Part shown: one piece after another, positions 25,761-40,000 of the stretch
Layout: every line of letters begins with the position of its first letter
Numbering within the stretch: the first letter of the stretch is position 1
Assembly (NCBI GenBank): GCA_019321725.1
Contig: CM033123.1
Span: 2,426,960 to 2,490,959, forward strand
Reading direction: 5' to 3'
Length of the DNA: 64,000 nucleotides
DNA from: Paulownia fortunei
Lineage: Eukaryota; Streptophyta; Magnoliopsida; Lamiales; Paulowniaceae
Program-made: the position numbers and the translations under genes
The notes under the pieces: generated by a model
What the model was told of the DNA's origin: nothing
The model's database searches: none
The model's input: the letters and a program-made list of their open reading frames with translations, nothing else

Positions 25761-25847
25761 GAAAATTATTTTACTATTTTTCTTACAATGGTAGAGTAAT
25801 TTTCTCTTTAATCTCGGGGGCAAAAAGAATTTCATAGTAATAGTCCG

Positions 25848-28800
25848 ATGGAGAAGGCCACGCGATTTAGCAGCAGCATTTTGATATTATCGTCGGTGGT
25901 TAGTGTTCTGATACTGATTCTTATGCTGCTGCTCATTATCATACTCATCCTCATCGCTTGCAAGTTCCAACCATGGCGCCGCTTCCTCTCCTCTTCCGCC
26001 ACCGTTCGCCGCCGCTGTCACACCTCGATGGAGGTCTGAATTGTCGTTTAACATTTTAAGATAGCTGCTTGTGGTTGTATGGGTGTATTTATTTTATTTT
26101 TATTATTATTTTGATGCATGTTGTGGGGGACTTTTTTGAGGGTTTTATTTCATGACCTGATTATTGTCATTTTTTTTTTTTGGTTTTGGTTGGTTTGGAC
26201 ATATTCTGCTTTTTGATGGTTTGAGTTTCGAATTCTCTTTTTTTGGTTATTTGGTGGCGAGTTATAAGTGCCGGGTTTTTATTTATTGCCATTTTTGCTA
26301 ATTTTGCTCATTTTAGTAAAGCTTTCCATTTTTCTTGAATAATGCAAGTTTTGAATGGATTATGGTATTATTTTGATTAATTGTCTTCTGGCTTTGCAAC
26401 TTGCAAGGAGGATTGTGTAGGATTTATCTTAAAGACAGTGTCTTTTGGCAGGATGTACGTTAGGCTATTGCACACATGCAAAACCAATATGTGAAAACTG
26501 AGAGCTGGAGGATATCAACATTACAGTTTGAAAATGCTAGTTTCTTATATCTTGGTTTTTGTTGTGATTTGCCATGTTATGTTTTGTCATGCGACTAAAT
26601 GGAGTAATTTTTTGTTTACTGGAATATATATATATATATATCAATATATATAGGTCATATTGTAACTGTGATGATAAGGGAGAAATGAAAGTCTTATAGC
26701 CTTTTTGGCCTTAGACGTGGCCAAATGGCCGAACCACTTGTTTCTTTGTGTTCTTTCTCTCTTCACTTTCTCACGATATTCCAAATTCTTTAACACTTGG
26801 TTATCTTCCTTTTGTTCTCTAAGCTGACGATTAAGTTGTACTCATGCTGTATGTTGCTCAATGATGTTAAACTTTTACTTTTCATTCTTAGGTTAGAGTA
26901 AAGAAGGCTAGTGTTACAGTAGCCAGCTTGAACTTTGATCTAATTATCGCTTTTTGTTCAAGTTCTTATGGTTTGTAGTGCCTGTTTCTTAATTTTCCAA
27001 GCCACATTACATTATTTGTTCTCATTTTTTATATTGTGCTTCATATTTTTTCCTCAATTTTCCAAACGAATTTGGTGAGTTGGTTTTTTTACCATGAATC
27101 CCATTATAATCTTTTTTCTCTGCTAACATTTAGATTTCCCTTATTGCAAATTGCAAGTTCTTGTTTGATAGAATAGCGAATTTAACATGCTATTACTATG
27201 AAATATATTGAAAATTCGTTATGTTTCAAAATGGAAGTTTTGAGTGTCATCAATATCTGGGTTTTTTTTGTGTTTGTTTGGTTTATGCAGAGAATTCTTG
27301 CTAGAAATAGCAAGCTTGAAATTTTCTTGCCATCAGCGGAAATGGCTACTGATAATCTGGAATAATTGGAAGACCAACAGCATATTTTAGTGGGTAAAGC
27401 TGCTTAATTGTGGTTGAAAAATTTTGCTTTTAGTTTTTCTTGTGGGCAAAAATTAATGAGATCCAGGAATTTTCTAAAATCTTCTTGACCTGAGATTAAT
27501 CTTTGTGACTGTTGATGGAATGGAATGGATGATCCTCTCTGTAACTGTTAATACAAAGTCTCATGGCAATATTTATAAATGTTGATTTTGTGGATTATGA
27601 TAATCCTCTTTGTAACAGTGGGTGGGAAGGTTTCTGCTACTTTTTGATAACTTTCAATAGAAAGCATAAGAGGATGTTATATTTGGCTTCATAGTGTTTC
27701 AGACATTAAGAATGAGAAAGACTTGGTTTTGATTATTTATTCTCCAACACTATTATAATAAATCAAGTTTACTTTTTCCCTTATTTAAGCTTACCATAGT
27801 GCTTGTACACAATGTAGGCAGATGCTTAATATTTTGAGCCATCTCAGTGTGCATTCTCTTGGTGAGTGTTGAGGGAAAATGCTGTCAACAAAATTTTGTA
27901 GATGAGAACTGGTAAGATCATTGTTTTTTATGTCTCCTGGTGCTTGCACGTGTTGGTTTGCATGTGAAAGTAACCGTGTATTCAGTATGTGAGGTGAGTT
28001 ACTTTTCTTCTTTGTGGACCACCAATGATAGCATGAATTAATTTAACCCGTATATTAAAGTCTGGAACTTCGGTGTGTACTCATGTGATATGTGAATATC
28101 TTGATTAAAATAAGATATAGCAATTGATTTCGCTTTATAAGTGCATTTGGAATTTTTTAATATGATGTTAGACTTGTGGATATCTTGCTTCCCTTACATT
28201 CTGTTTGTTACTTTATAATTCGAGTAATTATCATTTAGTCTTTAGTTTGGGCAGGAAATATATTGTCTGCATCTGCCTAGGCATTACCCTGGGCCTTGAC
28301 CCTTGCAGTCATGAAAGAATTTTCAATTTGTGATCTTCATTTGCCCTATTCTTTCCTCCTCCTTCATGCTTGTTACATGCTGTGACATTTCTGTGCAGAT
28401 TGATGACATTCAGACTCCTCTTGTTGCGGGAGATCTTGGTATTGGTGAAAGCCAGAGCAGTGAGTCTACAGTTAGTTACTCCATTAAGGGGGCATGTCAT
28501 CAAACTTATGGGAATTTTAGTTCAACCCAGTCTACTGCAGTAGCACCTAAACAGAGGAGCCTCTCAACGTCTCCCCAGTTGACTCACAGTAATAGATGCT
28601 TACTCTTGCCTTTGATATTTTTTACATCGTAAGCTTGTGTAATTTGTATCCAGTTTTCTTGTGCTTCTGGGGAAAAATGAAATTCTTATTTGATGCTCGG
28701 TCCAGGTGACAGTTTTATTCTTGACATTCCAAGTACTTCAGAGGATTCTGTGGTTGGTCAGACTCTTAAGCGTCCAGCAAATCAGTTTGCTGAAGAGCGG

Positions 28801-31800
28801 ATATATGAAAAAAGAGAAGATATCAATTATAGCTCAAAACATGGTGCAGATAATGATACTTTGAGAGACTTTATTCCCACTTTTACTGCAAATCAGAGTA
28901 ATTTTCTTCTAATCAGTTATAAGAGTTCTAAAGCTCTTGACGTATATTGTTGGCAGAATTTGTAAAACATGTGATCATGTTTTTCTCTTAGAAGTGCAGG
29001 AAGCATTCTCATGCTGGAGGTGGTCTCTGGGCCTTCTCGTGGGCTTCGTTATTCCACAGATTCAACAAATACACCCAAGCTTCCGGTGACTATGGGAAGA
29101 GTTTCACCTAGTCATATACTGCTAAAGGACTCAGAGGTTTCTGGAAAGCACGCAACGATTAATTGGAACTTAAATGTAAGCTTAGCACTTCAATGCAACT
29201 GCTAGATTTTTATGCTTTAGGTTTTGTTCTTTGATTAACTTCATACTGTTGTAGGAATTAAAATGGGAGCTGGTTGACATGGGTAGCTTGAATGGTACAT
29301 TCTTGAATTCGCGGGCAGTCTGCCATCATCAATCTGGAAGTAGACATTGGGGGAATCCAGTCGATCTCTCAAATGGAGACATAATAACTCTGGGCACAAG
29401 TTCAAAGATTTCTGTAAGTTGACCCAACTTTGTGGAATTTGTAATGTAGTCACTGTTTGTGATGAAATCAAATATTTTACGTGTGCTTTAGTTCATTTTG
29501 CTAACTTCAGTTGCAGTTTGTCACTTTGGTTTTCGTAATAGTTAATTTTGTTTTTATAAATATACTCATTCCCTATAGAGCAGTTATATGCTGCTATATT
29601 GCAAGTCTTTCATGAAACTACCCTTGGATTTGGAGAGTTGAAGATCTTACACCTTAACATGTCACACTCTAATTCTTGACTAAGCTCGTGTGATCAGATC
29701 TTATTAATAATATTTTCTTTGTGAAATTTTGTGACATAGTCTCTCTCTTAATTTGAAAGTATAATGCTTGGTCCAGATCAAAAAGTTCTATGTTTTTGCT
29801 CGGCATCAACAATTGCTTGTCTCCATAACCTAAAATGAGATGAATCTTCTTTTATGACCGCACTAGAATGTTTTGGCTTTAATTTGATTGGATGAATAGA
29901 TTTGAAGATTTCAGATCTTAGCTATATTTGGGTTTAGAAAACAGTGGGGTTAATGAAGAATGAAAATCAAGGGTGCATACAATCCTATTTGTTTGGGGTG
30001 CAAAAGAGGGTGAGTAACTAAATGTCAAGTGGTATCATACTCCTCCAAGGCCATATTTTCTTCCCCTTCCTAATTGGGCTGAAGGACGATGTATGGCTCA
30101 GAAGACTTAACTAACCTTTACTACAAAATATTGACTAAGCTAAAAGTATATATTAGCAGCTACAAATAAAAGAGTCTTTTCCCTCTTCTCAATGGTTCTC
30201 TCCCCTCTTTCCTTTGCTTCCTAGTCCCCTGTCCTTTAAGACTAGAAAATGTATGCTTCACCACACTCCACAGCGCCTTTCCTGCCATGGACCAAATGTA
30301 ACTTCACTGCCTCACTGGTGTTGATGAAAAGCTATCTGAAAGTGTTTGTACCATTTTCTGGTGCTTGATTACTCTCTGCGCTTATAACATATCATGCAGT
30401 TTTTGCATATTTTTTCACTTGTTCTACTCTTCATTTCTGCTGCAGGTGCAGATTACAGCTCAAACAGAGTGTCAGATCCCTTTTGGGATTGGTATAGCAT
30501 CAGATCCCATGGCTATTCGTCGTGGTGGAAAAAAGTTGCCCATGGAAGATGTCTGCTATTACCAGTGGCCTCTTACTGGAACAGAACAGGTTTTGGAGTG
30601 TAATCTTTTTTTAATGATCTATGTGTATAGCTGAAATGGCTATTACATTTTTAAATTCTCCTGTTACAGTTTGGACTGTTTGGCATTTGCGATGGACATG
30701 GTGGAGCTGATGCAGCCACTTGTGTAAGCAAGTTAGTATTTTATTTCCTTCCTTGGCTTGAATTATCCATTGTCATACATAGTAGCTCTATTTAAGCCCA
30801 CAAGTGACCAATTTTGACTTGTTTAGTCAACAGTTAGCATAAACAGTTTTCCTATTTCTAGACAATATCACATGTGCAATCTTGTCATTCAAAAATGATT
30901 TCCATTCAATACAAAAATTATCTTATCTGTTTCCCTACAACTGCTTTAGTGATAGCATGGAATATTATAAAAATCGATCAAAGGATCAAGGTATTAAACC
31001 TCTGGTGAGTAAGGGAAATGATTACCGCATGAAGGATGGTGTCTGCATGATCTGCTTTCTTACTATACTGGTTTGTGGAAAAAAGAATACTTCCAAAATC
31101 AATTAAATTGCAGCAGCTAAACCTAACGTTTTTAACATAGATGAGTTACGCCGAAATCAGTCCCTTTTATACAAACTTAGAGTTTTACATTCATACTACA
31201 TGTTTCACATTAAATCTTCTGATTGTTTTTTGATCATTTCCAGTAGTGGTTGCCTAATCTCATGTAAGTTCTGACTTCTATTCCAGAATAATGCCTGAAG
31301 TAATTGCTGGCATCTTGTCAGATTCATTAAAAAGAGAGAAGGTTTTATCGCAGCTTGACGCATCTGATGTCCTCAGAGAAACATTTTATCAAACGGAAGC
31401 ACGCATTAATCACTACTATGAGGTTTGTGGTCAACATTTTTTAACTTGTTCTGTGGTAAATCTTCTAGTTCTGTGCGGCCCTGCTAGTGGATGATCTCAT
31501 CTTCAATTTCATATGATTTATGCTTTATAGTCTTCCAAGATTTAGCCACTTATACCATTCTTTCTATTGTGCTGCGCTGCCTGCTTGAATTACTGCTGCA
31601 CTCTGGATATTCTAGTGATTGTGAAAAATCGCCTATTTTTTTTGCTTATATTATTTATAGTTCAGCCTCAGTATTTTCTGGCACCATTTCCTTCCTTGGC
31701 ATAGCTGCATGCATGAATGGCTACTTTATTAGCAATGTACTTAAAACTTAAAGAAGCATAAACACTGTGATGAGATTGGAACGAGGCAAGCTATTAAAAT

Positions 31801-34800
31801 ATCGTTACTATGCATATTTCAGAGTTGTAAATTTATAGATATTTCAGTGGAATTTCGAGGATATCCAAATTTCTGATTCAATTAGAAAAAAACCATGAAA
31901 ATTTATAGAATTAGTTGGAAATTTTGAATGAAACTTTGATATATTTAGTTAACACAATTATGCATGTTTTTAAACTAAAATATTTGTATATATGAAACAT
32001 ATAGTGAGCTTTATTAGATGATATGGTTATAAGTTTGTTGCACACAATTTAAAAATAACAAAAGTAACTATGATTTGATGGTAAAATAACAACTAAACAT
32101 CATAAAAACTTGATTAAAATAAAGCACATACAATATTGATAAAATCCATCATTTAGAACCACATGGAGTTTCTATGACATTAAATGCTGATAGTACTATA
32201 TTAAAAATGATAGTGATACACTCATAGATTTGCACTTTGCAAAATCCCAGTAGGCACATATTGATTAACATACTCAACATGAGCAGTACGATTTTTACGT
32301 CTTAAAATGAAAAATATTTTTAAGAGATTACCCACTAATTTAAACTATTTGTAAGTATATTCTTTGAAAAATCTTTCCTTAAATTTTTTTCAGTCATTAT
32401 TTCATTATTAAGTTAGTAATGCAAGTCTTGTTTCATTATCAAATTTATTATCATCATCTAAAATATAAAATACTTTAATATTATTCAAAATTTTGGGAAG
32501 ATTAGAAATTTCGGTGGAATTCTGGGAAATTTCAAGGATATTCTGAAATTTTGATGGAAATTTTGCAATATTAAACTGAAAGTTGGATTTCATTTTGGTT
32601 ACCTAGGGAACCTGAAATTTCGGCAAATTCAATACAATGGACAGAGGAAGATGTCACCATTTGGATAAAATAACATGTGCTTTTTCGTAAAATTAAAATG
32701 CCTCATTGGCCAATTGCATTATATGACAACGAACACAACCTGTAAATGAGGAACGTTACCATGAGTTGCCATTTTAAAATGGTATGTAAGAGTGTACATT
32801 TCCTTGTAATGGAAGGAGTTTAAAAGTTGCTTCTGATTTTGTGCTGTGGAATGCTCGAAATTTAATACCATGGACAGGATAGGATGTCACCATTCGATAA
32901 AATAACACATGCTTTTTCCTAAAACTAAAATGTCTCATTGGCTAATTGCATTATCTTACTTCTACCACAACTTGTAAATTAGGACCTTTACAATGAGTTG
33001 CCATTAGAAAATGGTATGTAAGAGTGTATAATTCTTTGATATGGAAGGGTTGTAAAGTTGCTTCTAAGTATGTGCTGTGAAATGCTCTTTTCCTGGTCTT
33101 CTTTTAATTGATGGTAGTCAAATTTACAACTTTCTTTGTTCAATTTGCTGAATACTATTATTTATCAATGTGTTGGGTTAAGATAATTAGTTAGTTGTCA
33201 TAATCCAGAAAAAAGGTTTGCAACTTTTATTGTGATGGTAAAACTGAACTAGATTTAGGTTCTCTGGTTTGCTAATATATCTCTTGCAATAATTTTAAGG
33301 ATGTACATTGCGTAGTAATATTAGAAATATTTCAGGGTTGTACTGCAACAGTGCTTCTGGTTTGGGCTGATGGTCATGAAAATTTCTATGCGCAATGTGC
33401 AAATGTTGGAGACTCGGCTTGTGTTGTAAAGTAGGTGTTGATATCTATCATGCTTACCTTTATTGGAAATTCTCTGAATTTATAAGATTAAAGATTTTCA
33501 ACATGATACTTGTCACATTGTTTAATAGCTATGATATGATTTAAATTCAGATATAACTACAGCTCTCGGTTTTCCTTTTTTGGGTGGTTAAATGTCACTC
33601 AATAGTAATATTGCCATTTGATTTTAGTTACGGAACCTAGTAATACGCCATTCTGGAATTGGGTCATATGACCAGTTCTGCATTGTGATCTTTGCGTGCA
33701 TAGCTTTTAGGGATAGAGATACCCAGGAAATGTCAGTTGGGATGTAAGAAACTTGTGTCTAAGTTCTCTATCTGCGTAATCTTTTCCTTTTCCTAGCTAA
33801 CGACTTCACACCTGACAAATTGCAGAGATAAATCCATGTCTTCCCATGTCTTTACATCAACCAACTTCTGATTTTTTTTCCTTCAATTTTTCCTACTATC
33901 AGATAACTTTTTGATGGGTCCCCCATGTTCTTCCAAGTTGGCCCCACCACAATTTTCAAAATTTTCTTTTGAATTTCTTTCTTGTGATAAGGGTGGTCAA
34001 ATATTTCTTTTCTAAGCTCTTTGTGATGCGTGAAATGGTATGATAACTTTATAGGTATCTGGAAATTTATCTCACTATGTTTATTATTTGGATGCATCAC
34101 TTGTCTCTCATATCTTAAGTTCCTAGGTAAAAGTGCTTTCTTGAGCCTCTCACAAACTCCCAGTGTGGATGGGCCAGTCTCTTGAATATTTTTTTGTCAA
34201 GTTAAAAAGTATCTAATTTAGATTTTTTGTTTCTCATTTATGACCTTCGCTTGATCTTGAACTTTGAAACTGCATAAATGGGTCGATGCTTTTTCATTCA
34301 CCTTTTGAGTAGTTCAATTTTATAATGCTTATTTTCTATGTTGATCCTGGGGCTTCTAATTATTAATACAATTTACATGGTCAACAATCTTGGTATTTGG
34401 AGTGATGTGTAGAACACCAACTTCGCTTCTGTGCTTATTATGTGAATTAGAATATCTGACATCACAGTAGATATCCTTATTTTCTCTTAACATGATTGCT
34501 TATATAACAATGAAATCTTTGGTGAGGTGAACATTGGTTTCTGGTGTTTTAGAATTTCTGAGGTGTATGCTATAGTGCACCTGGTTTTAGGACATGAACA
34601 CAGGCAAACTCTTTAGCAGTCATTGCCATATAGTGCACCTGGTGAAAGGAGGGGTTTCACCGGTGAACTTCTTAAGCATTCAATTCCGTATTGCCACTTA
34701 AGAGTCATAAAATAAGATCGGGGAGCCTTTGACAGTAGATTACTGGATTTACTTTATTTTCACTTCAGTTGTTTCTTTGCAAGAGTACTTCATTCTACCT

Positions 34801-35895
34801 ATATTCTGGCAGTATTGAGGGAAAGCAGATAAAGTTGACAGAAGACCACAGAATAACCAGTTATTCTGAAAGAGTCCGTTTTCAAGCATCAGGAGCGCCT
34901 CTGAGAGATGGGGAAACACGAATAGGCGGTAATAAGATTAGATTTGTCGTTGCTAAATTTCTCACTGTGCATTAATTGTGTGCTCACTCCATTGATTCTT
35001 CTTCCTTTTTTTTTTTATTTTATGATTTTTATTCAGGTATAAACCTTGCCCGGATGCTTGGAGACAAGTTTCTGAAGGAGCAGGATCCTCGCTTTAGCTC
35101 TGAACCTTATATAAGTGAAGTTGCATATATACACCATGCAAGCAAGGCGTTTGCTCTATTAGCTAGGTGATTTTGCTTATTTGCTGAAAGCTTAAATTTT
35201 TATTTCCAGACTTTTATCTTGGGTCCATTCTTTTGGTAAATATTGGTTAATAATCTCAGTTTGGATACAAATACTCTCTTGGAGCTTTCTAGCTGATTGG
35301 GAGGATCTGTCCCTTCCCATTTAGAAGGGCCACAAATCTAACAGCTCTTCTGTTACAGTTTTCATTTTCTAAAAATTAAACGCAATGTTCTCTTGCTTTA
35401 CTTTTGTTAAAAGGGAAATCAAGAGTCAATTGTCTGGACTTTTTTTGCTACCATTTAACTCAACAGTAGGATTAAAGGATGTGGTTGTGGTTTGGAGCTT
35501 ATGAGATGTTCCCGGTTAATATTGAACTTCCGTAAATATGTGGTTTTTTGATGTAGTGATGGCTTTTGGGATGTTGTTAATATCAAGAAAGCGGTTCAGC
35601 TTGTGCATCAGGTAATGTACCTAAGAAGACCGTCCTCATTCTTTCCAGTATAGAATGTTTTCTATTATTTCTCGATTGTAAGTGACTAAGTGCCCAGTTA
35701 CTGAATCCCACTTCATATCTCTTTTCCTTACAGACAATGGAGGGAAACGTGATGGACAGAGACAATTCCGCAGAGAAGATAGCCAATCTTTTGTTAAGTG
35801 AGGCAAGAACATTGCGCACCAAAGACAATACCTCTATAATTTTCTTAGATTTTAACATCAGCAACAGGACCTATTCTTGTAAACCTGATCATTAG
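25848..35895 (+). CDS. KAPP: Kinase-associated protein phosphatase (KAPP), FHA and PP2C domains
   Basis: Thirteen exons in phase: 25848-26033, 28399-28588, 28706-28897, 29000-29175, 29255-29413, 30446-30589, 30670-30731, 31287-31422, 33336-33430, 34813-34928, 35037-35166, 35557-35611 and 35734-35895. They give 600 residues, close to Arabidopsis KAPP (about 580). Residues 9-38 are a hydrophobic signal anchor followed by basic residues. The FHA domain (about 190-301) has the phosphothreonine-binding marks MGR, VSGKHA and LNGT. The PP2C domain (about 318-595) has DGHGG (357-361), NVGDSACV, TEDHR and DGFWD, which supply the metal-binding aspartates. KAPP binds phosphorylated receptor-like kinases such as CLV1 through its FHA domain and dampens their signalling at the plasma membrane. 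No break or missing catalytic residue was seen. Intron 1 is long (2.4 kb). Confidence 0.95.
26034..28398 (+). other. KAPP intron 1
   Basis: A 2.4-kb intron between the signal-anchor exon and the rest of the protein. It is T-rich and shows no recognisable inserted gene. A TA run lies at 26629-26641. The donor GTCTGA is weak, but the join restores the frame. Confidence 0.7.
32624..33087. repeat. 232-bp tandem duplication in KAPP intron 8
   Basis: Two adjacent diverged copies, about 32624-32855 and 32856-33087. Both contain, in order, ATGGACAG, GATGTCACCATT, GATAAAATAACA, CTCATTGGC, AATTGCATTAT, TGAGTTGCCATT, AAATGGTATGTAAGAGTGTA, and an end reading GTGCTGTG-AATGCTC. Both lie inside the intron 31423-33335, so the protein is unaffected. 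Confidence 0.85.
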
Positions 35896-36780
35896 AATGT
35901 TGTTCAGATCGTTTCGTTTATACAAAGTCTATTTGTTTTTTCCCCATGTTAGCTCAGTGCATGTGGATGATCACATTTCCTGGGAAAAGATTTTTCGTTG
36001 GCAATAGTTTCATATCCTCTCTGAATTTTTATCATCAGCTATCCCTTTTAAAATATATATTTAAGCAAAAACACATTTGGCATGGTAGCAAATCAAACAT
36101 TAATTGTTTAAGAAAAACAAAAATAAATTGAAAACAGAACTGAAAAATTCTTCCATTCAAATCACAAGCTGATTTTACATCATTACCTTTATCATGTTCC
36201 AATCCTTTATATTTCGAATACAAATTTACCTAAAAAGTTCTGATGGGTCTAAACCGAATTTAATTTGTTAGGGGAAGCAGATTAAAGGCCTTAAAAAGTG
36301 AACAATTGAAACAAAAAAATTGGCTTTGAATAAAGAAACTATGGAAATGAATAAGGTAAAAAGCAACAATATCAAATTCAATTCAGCAAAAGCTTGGCCA
36401 TGAAAAATTAAATTAATTTGGCCTTTGAATAAATCAGTTCTTAATTGCAATTCACTCCCAAAGACCAAGTTTCACATGCCAAAAATGAAAAAATAAAAAA
36501 AATCTATCGATACAATTTTAAGTCTACTTACTCTTTTAATTATTGAACACAATTTTAATTCGTGTAAACTCAAATTGAAATTTATAACCTCTAATAAACT
36601 TTAATTAGAGTAAAAAGCAAATTTAAGTCTACTCAATTTTTAAAGCCATCTAAATCTCAATTGGCGGATGGAAACACCATTTTTTAGCATAGGTCCAAGT
36701 ATTTTGACTCGTATACATTAAATAAGGGGTAGTTTCGTAATTTGAAAACAACAGCACACTGTGGCGAGGACCTTCCCGTC
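35896..36780. other. KAPP 3' flank and intergenic
   Basis: Holds the presumed KAPP 3'UTR, then AT-rich spacer before the promoter of the SNF2 gene. No other gene was recognised. Confidence 0.5.
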
Positions 36781-36808
36781 ATTCCGCACAACCCCCAACT
36801 CCTCAGCA

Positions 36809-36818
36809 TTATAAAACC
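36809..36818 (+). promoter_or_regulatory. Candidate TATA box of the SNF2 gene
   Basis: TTATAAAACC lies about 220 bases before the start codon, after a less AT-rich stretch. It is followed 25-40 bases later by AAAACCTAACCCTC, a telo-box-like word near the likely transcription start. Confidence 0.45.
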
Positions 36819-37036
36819 CCTTCCGATAAGTGAAAAAACCTAACCCTCACTCAGACATCCAAAAATAATACTAAAATTAAATCTACAAGCATAAATCTTT
36901 TCTTTTTCTTTTTCTTTTTTTCGATTTAAGGATTTTGGATTTTAGATCCATAAAAATAAACCGCTAGAAAGAAGGACCTCACAATAATTTTCAAAAAACT
37001 GTCGCACGACGACGTTTTCTGCCATCCCTTCCCGCC

Positions 37037-40000
37037 ATGGTTGCACAGGTGGCGGACCCACAGCCCTCTGCTTCCCAGCAATTGGGCCTCCGTCCGGTCG
37101 AACCCGACCCGCAGCCCGAAAATCCGCTCGACAGTGCCAAGACCTTAATTTGCGCCCTCAATTTCCTCTCCCGCAATTTGCCCTTGCCCCAACACGTTTA
37201 CGACGCCGTTTCCTCCATTTACCAGGACACCTCCGCTGACAGCGGTCATGAAGTCCCCGCCGATGTTGATTATGACGTCGAGGGTGACGTCAGAAACGGG
37301 GCAGCTTCGCCGTTGCGGACGGTTAGTGATTTTGTGTTTCTTGAATTATTTTTGTTAATTTTGTGGTGGTGCTTTTTTCTGTGAGAATTAATTTTGGACG
37401 ATGGGTGAGATTTGAGCTTTTGGAGTTTCGTACTTCTATTTTTTCTTGTTTAATTTGTTGGAGTTATTGTATTGATATTTTTGTTGTAACAGAAAGATCA
37501 CAATTTTAGGCTTATATTAGTTTCTGTTATCATTTTTGTTTTTTAGCTTTTCGAGAATTTGGTTACTTTTGCTTTGATGATTAAGACAGACTACTGGGGG
37601 TTGCATTTAATTGTTTCATTTCTCGGAATAATTGTTTGATTGTAGTTATTTTAGGATAAAGATTACAGTTTTAGTTTTAAAGTAGTAGTATTTATTTTCT
37701 CTCTTTTTTTCTTTTTCAAAATTTCAGGAATTCAGTATTTAGGTTACATTCAATTGTTTAGGTTTTCGGAATTTGTTTTTGTGTAATTGTTTTAAGGGAA
37801 AGATCACATTTTTGGTTAATATGAAAGGTTGTTTTCTTTTATGTTTTTAAATTTTCTATAACTTAGTGTTGATAATGGGAGGTTGCTAATAATGAGGCTA
37901 CTCAGGTTGGTGTTAATTTTTTTGACATTTTGGAATTCTAGTTGTAATTATTTTATGAGAAAAGATTACGGTTTGTGGTTTAGTGGTTATTTTATTTTTC
38001 TCTTAATTTTTCAAGAATTTGATGATTAGGTGAAAATTGGGCAGTTTGTTTTAATAGTTGAGGGTACTCGGGGTTGAGCTAGTAATTGTTTAAATTTTTG
38101 GGATTTTGGTTTAATATAGTTGGTTTTCTAAGAGAAAGATTGCAGTTTTGAAAACTGTGGTAATCGATACAGGCAGTTTGATTCAGTAACTGAGTCTGCT
38201 TGGAGTTAATTGTTTACATTGTTGCGATTACTGGTTGTTTTTTTCTTTTCTTTCTTTGTTAAGTTTTCAAAAAAATTGTTATTACCTTGAAAATCGGGTT
38301 ACTGATACTGATAGTTTGATTAATAATTGAGGTTAGCTGCAACCATGTGAATTGATTAAATTTGTTGGAATTCTTGTCTCAGTATAATTGCTTTTAGTGG
38401 TTGTTTTCTTTTTCTTCCTTGTTTATGTTTCAAGAATTGGGTAATTATGTCTGAAAATTGCGATTATTGATGCTGGTGGTTTGCCTAATAATTGAGGCTA
38501 CCCAGGGTTTTGTTTAATTTTCAAATTTTTGTACCATTTGTTCTAGTGTAATTTGTTGTAAAAGAAAGATACAGGTTTTGGTAAATCATATTGGTTGTTT
38601 TCTTGTTTTTCTTTTCTTTAAAATGTACATGTACGCAGATTTTTGGATTTGGTAATTAGGATAGGAAATTGAGGTTGTTGGGTGTGAAGTTAAGTGCTTA
38701 TGTATTTGGAAGAAAGAGGATAAGTGAAGCTCCTTATTAGCCTTCAATACAGTGTGATACGGAAAGCTCATTTTATTTTTTTATCATTCTGATTTTGAAA
38801 TGGGTTATTTGACTTCTGTAATTTGTGGTTTTATAGGTGGAGGGGTGAAGATAACGTATGTCTTAAAGTTTCTTCTTCTTTTTTTTTCTGTCCGTTTTGC
38901 GAGAAGTAAAAGTTCAGCTTTATGATGCTGTGATTTTTTTAATTGCAGCTTGTTTTCATTAAATTTAAGAAAACAGTGTTGTTCACATCTTTGTTACTTA
39001 AATAGATTGTACTTGTTATTTCATTTTGTTACGTAACTACCGTAATCGGAGTTACTGTATGTTGAGATTGCTCCTAATTAGTGTATCTTAATTAACCTTT
39101 TTTTTTTCATTTCTTATGTTTTATTAATAGAAGATTGTGGATTTTAGCTTTTTTAGGCTTACTTTTACTACCGTGCTACGTGGATTTTTCTAGGTAGAGC
39201 CATTTCTGCATTAAACTCCCTCTATCCCAAATTTATTGTTCCTATTTCGTTTTTGAGACATCCCAAAAGAAGACTCAAATTCCTAAGTGGAGATTTTTCA
39301 AAACTATTAGCTCAATAGTAATGATATGTCAACCATTACTTTTAAGGGCAATAATGTGAAGGTACAAAAAACTCATCTAAAAAATTAGCCCAATAAATTT
39401 TTGGATGGAGTATTATTTTAGATCAACCTCTTTCTTTGGGTTACATTTACTACTATATTAGACGATGGGTTTTCATATTGATGGTTGTGGACTAGTTTTC
39501 TAACTTTGTGCAGCTATTCTTTCCTGTTACATCCTCCTTAGAAGTTTGCTTTTGCTTTGATAAAATGTTGATCTAGTGATATGGCACAGGATAATATTGC
39601 TGTTTCAAGTTACGATGAGTTAATGTTGGATTTCGAGGATGCAGTGTTGAAGCAGAGATCATGTTGTTTGCCTGGTTCTAGATTGTCAGACTTAAAGGAA
39701 AACAGGTTTCAGAGCCGAATTCAGCATCGGTTAACGGAACTGGAGGGTAATTATCTTCAAGTAAAATTATTTCATTCACAAGTCAATCTTTTTGCAGAAT
39801 TATTTATGGCCCATTTGATGTGGCTCCTGTTCAATGTATGGATGCTTGTAGTCTTTATCCTCTCTTCACTATGCCATTGCAGTTGTAAAAGATTTCCTGA
39901 TAAAGCATTAACCATGCTTGACCTTGTATATGGTTTGGGTTGATCTTGCCTGGGTGGTGTTTGTTTTTCTCTTTGGCTTCTTACTGGTCTTCCCTTAGTT

